Shown piece by piece: positions 12,848-24,626 of a DNA stretch of 64,000 nt. The notes under the pieces were generated by a model. That model saw only the letters and a program-made list of their open reading frames with translations, was not told the DNA's origin and ran no database searches. Position numbers and translations under genes: made by a program. Each line of letters opens with the position of its first letter. Within the stretch, counting starts at the first letter, position 1. This DNA is from Xestospongia bergquistia. Its lineage: Eukaryota; Porifera; Demospongiae; Haplosclerida; Petrosiidae. The DNA lies in contig OZ014413.1 in the NCBI GenBank assembly GCA_963965975.1, positions 3,358,001 through 3,422,000 of the forward strand. Direction: 5' to 3'.

Positions 12848-13038
12848 CTCGCAAGGGGTCCATCTTGGTGTAACTTCTATGATGATGTACTGGTGCTATC
12901 ATGATGACATCACTATGTGTCATAAGGTTTGGTTTAGGTTGTAGGTGATGAATTTAGATGATGTCATCATATATGATGACATCACTACCTGTCATTTAAT
13001 GATGATGTCATCAGAGTGCAAGAACCACCCCTCGCAAG
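12848..13038. mobile_element. 175-bp MITE-like insertion in the unit A promoter
   Basis: Sequence 12856-13030 is absent from unit B, where the flanks join directly (CTCGCAAGACTACT at about 35049). It is bracketed by perfect 8-bp repeats CTCGCAAG (12848-12855 and 13031-13038), as expected for an 8-bp target duplication of hAT type. Its ends are short imperfect inverted repeats (GGGTCCATCTTG and the reverse complement of CAAGAACCACCC). It contains a perfect 24-bp palindrome at 12960-12983 and several TGATGACATCA-type motifs. It lies about 50 bp upstream of the start codon of the unit A beta-helix gene. Confidence 0.65.
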
Positions 13039-13081
13039 ACTACTTGAATATTCTTAAGGTCAGATAGTCGATTGTCGTGTC

Positions 13082-13979
13082 ATGATGATTGCTCGATTGC
13101 TTCTATTTTTGTTGTTTCTTTGTACTATTGATGTCGTGTGGTCGTTTTGTGAGAACAGTGGTACTATAATATATACACTGGATGTCCTCCGAAATATTGA
13201 AAACAAGAAATGCAGCCAAGAGACAACTGATAGATATAACTGTCCTACCTTACAAGCTGCTCTAAACTTAACAATGAAAAATATTGAGGTATGTAACTAC
13301 TTTGTTATTAATCTTCAGTCTGGTGTACATCTTATTACTGAACCTATTGTTACTAATGCATCAGTTAATTTTAGTAACATAGGAAACGGAGCAGTTGAAA
13401 TTGTCTGTCAGTTTGACGCTGAGCAATTTTATAATCAAACTGGTAACCTTCATTCCTTGTATTTCAATACATCTGACTCTGTTGTATTTGAAAACATTAA
13501 CTTTGATCATTGCCCACTTCCAATTCGAATATTTGAAGCAGACAATGTAATGATTATCAACTCATCATTCAGGTATCATTCACATAAAATAATAAACGTA
13601 CATATAGCTCTAAAAGTCAAAACTAGGCTGTTAAAGTTTATTTTACATAGAAGGCTATGATCTTACACACAAGGTATCCACTTTTGAAAAGGTGTACTTT
13701 TAGCACTTATGATTCTTACAAAACTTTGAAGTAATAGCTTAATATGTCTAGATGTCTGAGGTGACTTGACTGGTGGTCATTCATTTCAATACCTTGAGTA
13801 TTCAACCACTAGACTGGACTACTGTGATCTTTAATTACTTGTGTGGGTGTGAATTAATAAAATAGGTGTGAGGTACAATAGTTTCTTTTCAAGTCTGCAT
13901 AGAGTGGTAGTAGTTTCATTTCAGTCTATGACCTAAAGTTTTTATCTTATATGTGCTAGTTTCAATAACATTGTGCATG

Positions 13980-14020
<41 letters not shown>

Positions 14021-17000
14021 ACCTGATTTGCAGTAAGGGACCACTGTTTAAACATCTCAAAAAAGTTTTGAATACATACAGTTGCTATATATGCAGAACT
14101 ATTCTGTATGTATACACAAATGTTTTCTGAGATGTTTCAATAATGTTTTTTTAACAAAATCAGGTGATGAATAATATTTTGACAAAGGTGATCCTTTTTT
14201 GCAAATCTTGTCACATATGTACAGTAACAAGACCATTCAAGGTGAACAGTTAATATTGTCATCATTAAAAGTAAAAACTTGTATTATATTTAATGAATGA
14301 CACTTTACAAATTCAGGTATTGTCATTTAAATCAATGTTTTATTGTCAACTCATACACCGCTGACCTCAGTAGCCTACAGACAGCTTACTTTTGTATGTT
14401 CTCTTAATTAGATTGTGAAAATTATATACAACATGTATCCATGTAATAGTAAAAGAGGTTAATTTTGTACTGTGAACTCCTGTATATAACCTAGGTTGAT
14501 TTGACACAAACCTTAATCTACATATCCATAATTAAAGTTTGATTCAGTCTAGAGTTTATACACTCACTCGAACTAGCCTTCCTAAAAAGGTTGTCTGTAT
14601 TCACTGAACTGGATTATTGGACTTAGTTTTGTCCCAAGATTTCCACACACCCCAATCAAAAAGGTAGTCTATTACATTTGCTTTCAATTTCTGGTTTCCA
14701 ATGTCATTAGCATGTTGTCATTGATCATATGGCCTTACAAGGAAATATGTCATTGCTGTATTTTCACACCTTTCAAGGATGGCTAAAGTTAGAAACTTCA
14801 TTTTATACTTCTTTTGTGGAATGGATATTTTATGTACTAGTAACTGAAGTTTGGTTATAATTAACCTATAGTTGCTTGTTGCTTAGGTTTAATCTTTATC
14901 ATTTCAAATTCACACTTTATAATTTTAACAACTGTATCATCTGGAATGGTACTTTTTAACGTTGGAATTATCATGACTTTTGATTACTGACTTCTCACAA
15001 AATACATGTGTCATATCGTTATCAGCAACTTGTCATGTGATTATTAGTATATGATTGGAATGAGTTGACATGTCACACTAATGATGCTAAAACCAACAAT
15101 TTGAAGTAAATGCAATAGATTTCCTTTTTATTTGGAAACATATTAGTCTAGGGACCAAACTAATATAACTAGACTAGACTGCTGAAGTGACGTTTGACTT
15201 GCAAAATGGCTATACACTGTAAAAATTAATATGTCATTTTAACAACTAATTTGTAGTTTACATGGATAGATTACTATGGAATGTAGAATTCTTGAGAATT
15301 GCTCACTATGCTCACTATGTACATACTAACAAATTATACAATGAGTAATACACATTAATTCTACATTCTATAGTAATCTATCAATGTAAACTACAAATTA
15401 GTTGTTAAAATGACATAATAATTTTTATAGTGTAATCTGTCTCCACCTATGCCCTACCTAAACAATTTAAATTGTAATCTTGATGTCAACAAAATTCCAC
15501 TGGAAAATGTGTTAATCTACAACCAATGAATAGAAAAAATTTGCTCGGGCCTGTGTTGATATATATTTATCCTAGAAGTATAAATCACATACTTGTTAAA
15601 AGACTTACTTCAAATTCTTTTATAGCAATAATTCTTACAAAAACTTAATATGTCTAGATGTCTGAAATGAATTGACTTGGAGTCATTCATTTAAATACCT
15701 TGTGTATACTATAATAAATTAATATTTGAATTACCTCCAATTCAAGCATGATGTGCATTTAGTTTGCTGGTTTTAATAATATACATGTTTATTCAATTTA
15801 GTTGCAAAATTATAACCTATCTTATATTAATAACATATGTGTGTTTATCAACTTTATGGGTATATGCTATGGAGTAACCTGGCTTGACAGGTTATTCAGC
15901 CTTCTGACTCATAATTGTGAGGTATTGCTTTTACTTGAGGGAATCTAATACCATGCAGACTACAGATCATGGAGGTATTCTTTCATGTTGTGTGCACTTT
16001 ATTGAAGGTAATGTAACTTTACATAAGTGTTTGTAATAGTTGCCAGAATGCCTCTAGTAAACCCAATAACATTACACATTTACTGAAACCTAAATTCACA
16101 CATGAAGAAAGTATGAAATTATGTTCAAATCACAATGTTTATTATCATTGTTATATCACCTGTATTCAAATTATTTTGATTTGTTTTTTTATGTTAGAGT
16201 AAGTGGTCCAAATGATGTTTCCAATAAACGAGAGAGATTTTAGTTTCAAAATAGATAATTCAAATGTTATGGGTGAGGTGATATGTGGGTAGACTTGGTT
16301 TATATACAATTTCTGCAAGGTCAAATATCAGCCTAATAATCCAGTCAAATGATTACAGTCAAGTTTAATTACACTAAAATTGTTATTTATGAGAAGGACA
16401 GTCAGTGTATCAATCTTTCCTACTAGTCTAAACCAGGTACATTTTCTGTTTATGTTAAAATCACGTTAATAGTCTCAAACGTACTAGTCATCTCAAAGAA
16501 AAAATAAGGTCTATACTAAACTTCTACATGTTTGGCTACCTATTTCCTATAATTAAGTGTTCTTATTACCTCACTTAATTAACTACAGGTACTTTGCTGA
16601 GGCTGTATTTGATATACACAACAGTTTACATATTATTGTGTTCAATTGCTCATTTCTTCACAATCGTGGTACTGGAGTTATTCAAGAACCATTTCGTGGT
16701 AATACAGGTGCATTGTCTATCACATATTACAACATGAGCTCATCTGCTAGTAATCCTAATATCACAGTAACATTATGTAACTTTATTAACAATTCTGCGC
16801 TAGCAACTGTTAATTTTAGATCACCAAATCAATTCTTGCGTAGTGGTGTCTTGACTGGAAGGGGTGGAGCAATTGGTGTATTTGTAAAAGAAAATCGTTT
16901 CAATATCACTTCATATGTTCGTAGTTGTTATTTTGAACATAACACAGCTCGTTCCTTTGGTGGATCACTCTACTATACGTTTCATGGACATGGCAGTCAT

Positions 17001-20000
17001 TTTGCAGAGGTTAACTCCTGTTATTTTTTGAATAATTCTGCTCAACTTGGTGGTGGTGGAATTATGTTTGGAGGAACAAAAGGTACTCTAAATGCTCCTC
17101 ACACAAATTATGCTATCAACTGTACATTTGTTGGAAATAAAGCTTTATCTGGAGCAGGACTATATTACTTGACTAATATAAATGGCAGTTACACAAATAT
17201 TGTTCACTTAGAAGGCAATAAGTTCACATACAACTCTTTGTTAAATGATCGTGATGGCTATGGTGCAGCCATTGCAATGGACATTGGTGATGACTATGAA
17301 GATAATGATTTCCTCCCTGTAAATACACTAACTAACTGGTAAGGGTATACACATTGTAAATTATTTTAATGTATATAGAATTATTTTTGTGACAGTTTTG
17401 AAATGGTAGTCTGTTAGCATTATGTTTTAAAATATATAAACACCAATGATTTTGTTTACAGGTATTGGAAAAATTATAAAAAAGCTGTTGTGATTCTTGT
17501 TGTAATTGTACTGACTTTAAATATTTCTTTTTTATTATTGTAACTTTTATTTCCCACAGTTTAATTGCCAATAACTCTGGTAGCAATGGTATTGTCAGTA
17601 TTACTTTTAGTACAGTTAAAATAGCTGGCAAAAACAGCTTCATAGGAAATAATGGATCAGCACTTAAGGTAAGTATTAATACTAGTTAAGTCATATTATA
17701 ATAAATTAGCAAGCTAATAAATATTTATAGCATGGCCATCTTTTAATTACGTAGGTTGTAGGTGTTAGAATCAAAATGAGTGGATATATAGAATTTATTA
17801 ATAATACTTCAATTGATGGAGCAGCACTCCACTTGTTGTCTTCCTCTCATGTTCGACTATCTAATGATGTTCAGTTACTGTTCATGGGAAACTCTGGAAG
17901 GTAGGTGGAAATTTTTACTTGATTATTTTAGCAAACATGTAAATAATAGTAGTACAAACTTAGTGTGTTTTTGTTAAGAAGTTGTAATCTAAAGTAATTT
18001 AGTTTAATTATTAACATAGTCACATCACATATGAATATATGTTTATCCATACTCTAATTGTAGAGCATATCATGATTGTGTACTAATTACATGTACATGT
18101 TAATTACTTGAGATAAGTATATATTTGATTAGAAAGGAAATACTTATTATGTCACTTTTGTTATCTAATAGATATGGTGCTAGTATATATGTGTCTGCTG
18201 TATCATTACCTCAATCTTTTCAAAGACTACCTTATAATCATCAATGTTTCCTTGTACTAGAAACAAATTCCACATTACCACCACCACTATGCAAACAGGT
18301 AAGACAAAAGGATGTGAAAAGGAAAAGGAGGATTGAATATGACTGTTATCGCACTCTTTATTAATACAATGATATGCCTTTACAAAATCATCAAATTGAT
18401 ATTATAAATTTAATGTTTCTTTTTATATTTCAGACTGGAATTAACATCACTTTTACTGGTAACATAGCTTGGTTTGGTGCTGGAGTATATGCTACTAGTT
18501 TAACATCTTGTTCTTGTGTTAGTGATAAAGTCAGACAATCATTTGATGAATCATCCTTTCCTCAGTGGCCTATCGTCCATGTCAGGTAGCTGGATATAAT
18601 AATACCATTGTTATATCACATAAACAAGTTAATGTTCATCTCATTTGTCATATATTAACTATTTTAGTTGTAAATCTTTCTACCTGGCACCATGTCACAC
18701 TTTGCATGCCGTGTACTAGTGGTCCTAAGCTTTCCATGTACAGTGGGATGTTTCTATGTAGCTTATCCACATTTTGTAATATATTTTATATTCTAATGAA
18801 ACATGCACCTTCCTAATGAAAGCTCTGGGGTATCAAACAATAAATAATTTTAAGTTACCCATATTGCAAGTTAATTAATTTAACCACAAATAAAAAAAAA
18901 TAAGCATCTGTTTTAAAAGCAGTACCATAACTTTTGGCCTTTTATATCCACAGAATTAACTATCACCAAACATTCATTGTCATAATCTTGAAATCCTTTA
19001 TTATAGCAATGACAACAAAAATTTAGCATTTCAAGACTCGTACAATCAAACACATTCTATTGTGACAGATGCTGTTGAACTAGTCATTGACATTAATCAA
19101 GTGAGTGGGTGGCCAGGTCAGAGGTTATATTTGTATCTCAGAGCTCTGGATGAGTTTGGAAATCCTTCAGGATCATTAACACGCTTCTCCCTTAATCGAC
19201 ATAGCAATAACCGTTTTGTAAGTTTTTCTAGTAAATATGTTTCTAAATTATGCCTAAATATGTGGACTTTATTGATAGATGTAATCAAAATGTATGATAT
19301 CATTGTATATAAATTATATATCCAATATAGTATAGATAATATGATGATTCTAGTTTGTAGAATCTGCTATATATGAATATATAATTATTAAGGAAACTTA
19401 ATTATTTAATTTCATTAACTATATAAATGTAATTTTTAGTGACTATTACCATACCATTATTGATAGTACTAATAATAAGGGCATACTTTGAAAAAATTAT
19501 GAGCTCCTCTTGTTTAGGATAACTCTTACATTTCTCCTGATACTGTGTTGATATCACAAGAACCATTTATAGCTGAATTTACATACCGTTTAGTACATGA
19601 AGCTGACAATTTATCTACAAACAAAACACTTGGTAACATTATCGTCTTTCACTATGGTGTCCAGATCATTAAAGATAAGGTATGACACTCTATCACTGAT
19701 GAATGAAAAGTTGGTAGCATATAGGAAACCCATCTTTACTTTCATAAAGAAAATATATCTTATTTCCCATTTTGTATGAGAAATTATTAGCAGTAATATA
19801 TTTTCAACAATTCAGCAAATTCTTTTTGCCACTCTTAAATGACAGGACTAACAAGATGTTTAAATACTCCAGCTTAACAAATGCCAAGCACTTTGCCAAA
19901 TTTTCTGCTTATCTAAAACAATCATAGCATTGTACTGATGCTTTGTTTAAGTTGTTTATTCTGTCATTCTGATGTAACTATAAATATAACTTTACTACAT

Positions 20001-23000
20001 ACTATAGACTAAAGCTACATTCATACCACTGATTTATCAAGACTGTATTGGAGGATATGTATTAACTTCTGATACTGATGTAACTAGTCCTAGAACTTGT
20101 CAATGTGATCGATCAGTACGTAATGTTCTGTCATGTGAACAAGACCAAGATTCTGTTATTATTAAGGTACATTAAATGACCTAACTTTACTGCATATTGT
20201 ACAGTAAACTACAAAAGCATGAATAATCTCAAATGATTGCAATAATTATATAGTCAGTGGTCATCTGAAGTGTGTAAAGCAAGTTAAAAATACCAATTAT
20301 TCCACTTTTGTACTCAAACCTTTTTTGCGTGTTTCTTTAATATCTTTATTAAGTACACCTAATCATTATACTACAGTTGTGTCTGACTTAAAAAGACATA
20401 AGTTAACATGTTCATTTCACTAAAATGCTCCATGCTTCTTTTCAAACAGTATCAATTTGGTTATCTTCATAGATAAATATTACTATTATATCTGTATCAT
20501 TTCTTATACTTAGTCTAATCTCTGGGCAACTCATGTAGTAGGAGAGCCTGCATCACTTTACTTCTATTGGTGTCCTCCAGGATATTGCCAATGTTTCTTT
20601 AACACTAGTGCTGGTAATAGTTCTTGTGTTCCAGTTTATTCTAATACTAACCCTGGTAAACAGTGTGTATGTTCAAGAAAAGGTAAATGACTAGAGTTTT
20701 GTAGTAAGAGATGAAAGATTATAAGTTAATTGTCAAATATTAGAATACACTAAAGTATACATGTTTTATGTTATTTTGAGATTTTACAGAATTCTTTATT
20801 ATTAACAGGTATATTATGTGGTGAGTGTAAAGAAGGTGGAGTTAGTGTTCTCTTAAATAACTGTGTTTCATGTAGCAATAATCACCTCACTTTAATATTA
20901 GTACTAAGTAAATTATATATAGTTGATATAGTAAATGATGTATTTCTTTCTTGTAGTTGTTCTTGATATGTTAGTAATATTTAGTATAGTGTTCTTTGAT
21001 ATTGGTATACCAGAGTGGAGTTATCCATTTCTCTTCTACATACAGGTATGAACATTTATCAATTAACTCGACATATTTCAAATTGTCTTAGTATTGTAAA
21101 ATTGTATTAAGTGAAATAGAAAATAATGAAAATTGTAAGATAATAAACAAACATTAGATCTATCTTACTAACGTATTTTGTTTAAAGTCATAAATTGCCT
21201 TAGCCTCATTTAATGATAATCATTATTTTGTCAATTGTTATAGTAATTTTTATTCTGGATGTTCGTTTAGTTTTCCATTATGAAGTCCTTTCTTTTAAAA
21301 AATAGATAGTAAATACTAGTATTATAATCCTTATTAATGTAGAGAGATAACCATTACATCTTTTTTTCATTTTCTTCCATTTAACAGATGGTTCCAGTAG
21401 TTGGTTTGTATTTTCCACCTTCTTTTCTCACTATTGGAAAATACGTAAATTACTTATAAATATTGTTGATTTAATTGCATTTAATTAATATAAAATGACT
21501 ACTACACATAACTGACTAAATATTTTCTGTACTTTACATTAATAAATGTTGAGTTCAATCCATAAACCTTCATTAGCAAATAATAATAACTATTTTCTTT
21601 TTTTCACTAGCTCTACTACTTATCAAATGCTCTAGGCTTTTACTTTGTTTATGATTTCTGTTTATCAGAATCACTGAGTACTTCAATGTCTTATTTCTTC
21701 AAATTCATACCACTACTCAATATAATACTAATAGTCCCATTAGCCATAATATTGAGGTAAACATACATAGACATATTAATGATGGTATATATAGTGATGT
21801 ATCTTGCACTGGACTTTATTAATTTATATGTTGAAAGGTAACCAAGCAGTTAATGTCATTACTTTATAGATATTTTATGAAGCAGTACCAGCGATTCTCC
21901 AATTTATCCTCTAACACTAAAGGAATTTGGACTGTTATGTTATTAGCTTATTCACACATCATCTATACTTGTTTGAGTGTTCTAAATTGTCCAGTTATAC
22001 CTCAACAAGATGGAAAGAAATCAATTAGAGTAAGTCATGGAACTTGAAATACAATACATACTGAATCAATTGAATATGAAGTTCTAAATATACTGTGCTA
22101 CTTTATTGTTCTTACACAGCGATGGTACTTTAGTGGTGAGACTGAATGTTTTATTACAACTAGTCATCTATGGCTCACTATACTGTCTTTCTTTGTTCTA
22201 TTTCTCTCTATATTGTTAATACTAGTTATTATCTCAATGACTTATATTAAGAAAAGAGCAAAGGTATACCTTCTCTGAATGATAAATAATAACATCAATA
22301 ACTGTTTAATATCATAATTTGTTTTATAGAAGTACTATTTTATGAAGAAGATGGGTTTAGCATTTAAGGAACCTTTCAGAAAACACTTTGGATTTTGGTG
22401 TGGAATAGAGTTAATTCAAAGATCTTTCTTGCTAGTTTTGATCATAGCTTTACCATATCATCCAGTAAGTCATGTTTATTTCACATATACACTAAACACA
22501 TGACGAGTAGGACAATTAGATATTCATTATTCTTCTTGCTGGTGATTAAAATTTAAAATATATCCTTGTCCTCTATTTTGCTCAAAGTCTAGTAATAATG
22601 TTACTTCAACTATTTAATATAATTATTACTGATCATTCTCATTACTACACAGATTATTCTTTTACTATATATGGTAGTACTTGTTGCTATATATGGTTAT
22701 TTAACTCCATATAAACAACAGTTAACTAACTGGTTAGAATTGGCAACATTGACATGGTTTGCCATTCTAATCATGTTACTATCTAACCCACTGTTACAAG
22801 ATGCTTTGACCTATACTTCAGAGTTTACTTCCAATATTCCTCAATGTGATGGTGCTAGTACTGTTGTCACTATGTTTGCTGTACTCTTAGCAGTGTTCTA
22901 TTATATACCAGTACTTGTTGCACTGGTTTGTACAAGTGTGTGGATAATAATAAATATGTAAGTCATTTGCAATAGTTTTAGTTATTACAATAATTGTTCC

Positions 23001-23273
23001 ACAAATACACTCTTGGCAATACATTTGTATATGAAATACTAATACATAGACCATTTTAAATATAAATTTTATAAATTAGAATGTATCTATGTCAGTCATT
23101 TGCCTCTCTTTAGACTAAAAATGATAAAGAATTATCGAACAATACCTTTGCAAGAAATAAAGAAAAGTCCTGACCACTTTGAGCATGAGATGACCACTTA
23201 TTACTCATTACTTGATGGAAGAAATAAAGCAACTTCAACAGATATTACTATTGCTGATCCTACAGAATCATAA
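13082..23273 (+). CDS. Beta-helix ectodomain / multi-pass membrane protein, unit A (intact)
   Basis: 19 exons: 13082-13572, 16589-17338, 17560-17668, 17755-17900, 18172-18298, 18434-18585, 19007-19217, 19518-19679, 20008-20166, 20514-20682, 20809-20907, 20957-21045, 21388-21444, 21611-21756, 21870-22029, 22120-22263, 22330-22464, 22653-22957, 23114-23273. They total 3771 nt, an open frame of 1256 residues. An N-terminal signal peptide (MMIARLLLFLLFLCTIDVVW) precedes a region rich in N-glycosylation sites. Exons 2-4 repeat 'CxFxxNxAxxGGG' rungs (e.g. CYFLNNSAQLGGGGIMFGG), typical of right-handed parallel beta-helix/Pmp-like folds. Exons 10-11 are Cys-rich (WCPPGYCQCF, LCGECKEGGV). Exons 11-18 give about nine hydrophobic spans. 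The short charged tail is probably cytoplasmic. Similar architectures occur in sponges and some protists, but the function is unknown. Unit B encodes an intact paralogue. Membrane topology is inferred. Confidence 0.85.
13981..14017. repeat. (TA)n microsatellite in intron 1, unit A
   Basis: About 37 bp of pure TA repeat. The equivalent unit B place (about 35992-36008) has only a few irregular TA steps, so it expanded after duplication or shrank in B. Confidence 0.8.
14021..14165. repeat. Long imperfect inverted repeat in intron 1, unit A
   Basis: The arms start ACCTGATTT and end AAAATCAGGT. The inner arm AAACATCTCAAAAAAGTTTT pairs with the reverse of TGTTTTCTGAGATGTTTC, and the innermost ATACATACAG pairs with CTGTATGTAT across a loop of about 22 nt. 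The same hairpin is kept in unit B (36011-36150) and the 26.5-kb fragment. It could be an old MITE or an intronic RNA structure. Confidence 0.6.
15213..15434. mobile_element. 218-bp MITE with TA target duplication (Tc1/mariner-type)
   Basis: Element 15215-15432 begins CACTGTAAAAATTA and ends with the near-exact reverse complement. Terminal inverted repeats are about 75 bp long. It is flanked by TA on each side. Unit B has the empty site (single TA in GGCTATAACGTGTC, about 37190), so it inserted into unit A after the segment duplicated. It has no coding capacity. Confidence 0.85.
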
Positions 23274-23929
23274 GAACACAATAATATGATTCAATAGAAT
23301 CCAGTTACTTTATTCAGTGACATGCCATGTTTTGCTTTGAATTTATTAGTATTATAAGAACAAAGGTGGTGTAGCTAGTAGACTATGAAATGAACTTTAA
23401 AGTGAGAGTGCAGGAGAACATAGTTTAGATGATCAGCTTACAGGTATGAAAAGGATTGATATTACTACTAGTTAACATACTGTCTGCTTTCAACTAATAA
23501 TCCTGTTTCATGAACATGGTGACTGATTGACTCAATTAATATTTCATATTATTCAATCAACAAAAGTCATATAATTTCTTAGCCACACTTTCTTCATTTC
23601 AGTACACACTTTACATTACTACAGTGCATAGTCCATTCACAGAACTATGGTTTAAAAAGATCTCTGGCCTACATTGCTTTGCATCTACACTCAACCAACA
23701 TTTATTCTAACAACTATACAGGTTTGAAATGTTTAGTGTCGCTAATTAATCTATAGCTAATCCATTTTGTCAAGAATATTTGATTTAGTGTTTACTCATA
23801 AAAATGAAACCTGAAATGAGAAGAAATGGATGAATCAGTTTTGTGTATGTACAAAATATCCACGTTGTGGCAAAGTGGCTAAGTCTATTTTAGAAAATCC
23901 ACTTTCTGTTTTAGCATCCAAACTTGAAA
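23274..23929. other. 3' flank of the unit A beta-helix gene, no further gene seen
   Basis: Closely matched by the unit B 3' flank (45135-45814). Contains no clear AATAAA directly after the stop. No ORF of note. Confidence 0.4.
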
Positions 23930-24025
23930 ATGGCTGGTTTAGATAGTGTAGTGTTCCCATTTTCAGAAGAAGAGGATGCTGACAATGATAGAAGGGAATC
24001 TATTCCACTTAGTAAATATGATTGA
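23930..24025 (+). CDS. Possible 31-residue small ORF, unit A
   Basis: ATG to TGA encodes an acidic peptide beginning MAGLDSVVFPFSEEEDAD. The unit B counterpart (45815-45910) keeps the frame, with two silent changes and two replacements (P to L, K to E). It may instead be part of a spliced 3' exon or UTR. No domain is recognisable. Intactness in both copies is weak evidence, because the ORF is so short. Confidence 0.25.
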   Translation: MAGLDSVVFPFSEEEDADNDRRESIPLSKYD

Positions 24026-24120
24026 GTCGGAATAGTGTGTTTTACTCTTACTAATCAAAGGTAGTTAATAAGCAATATTGATTACCTATTAATTTTGAAT
24101 TTTCACTACAGATTGTTCCT

Positions 24121-24401
24121 TGATGGCTGAAGGAGATGATAATAGTAGCAGTAACTATTAATAATAACAAAGGGGTGGTGTAGTTAGTAGCCTGGCCAGC
24201 CTTAGGGCACTATTCTCCAGGGGCCATGTAAAGTTTGAAGTGGTGATGGCTGAAGGAGATGATAATAGTAGCAGTAACTATTAATAATAACAAAGAGGTG
24301 GTGTAGTTAGTAGCCTGGCCAGCCTTAGGGCGCTATTCTCCAGGAGCAATGTAAACTTTGAAGTGGTGATGGCTGAAGGAGATGATAATAGTAGCAGTAA
24401 T
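24121..24401 (+). repeat. 123-bp tandem repeat, 2.3 copies
   Basis: The period is exactly 123 bp: copies start at 24121, 24244 and 24367 (partial). Each begins TGATGGCTGAAGGAGATGAT and contains the mini-ORF MAEGDDNSSSNY followed by TAA. Unit B lacks the array and runs straight from ATTGTTCCTT to TAATTTTAG. The array therefore marks the end of clear A/B similarity. Confidence 0.85.
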
Positions 24402-24512
24402 TTTAGGGCTCTTGATGACAATAAAACGACAATCAGTGTTTTTATTTTTTATTATATTTTGTAGATTAAACAAAGCTAACAGCTAAAAATGTGATTAGGA
24501 TAACTAGAAGGT

Positions 24513-24626
24513 ATGGATTTCGATTTGACAAAATTGGAGGAGAGTAGCAACAGCAAACCCACAAGAATGTCAAGTATTTGTTCTCAAGAATGTGAGACTA
24601 ACATCAGCAGCAACTGTATCATCAAG
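24513..24626 (+). CDS. Candidate first exon, unassigned
   Basis: ATG-initiated 38-codon stretch (MDFDLTKLEESSNSKPTR...) ending in phase 0 at a GTAAAG donor. Acidic and serine-rich. No downstream exon could be tied to it, and no family is recognised. Confidence 0.2.

Noticed and set aside
19118..19303. Minus-strand ORF, also at 40933-41136
   Set aside because: Antisense to exon 7 of the beta-helix gene. Its conservation follows from the plus-strand coding sequence.
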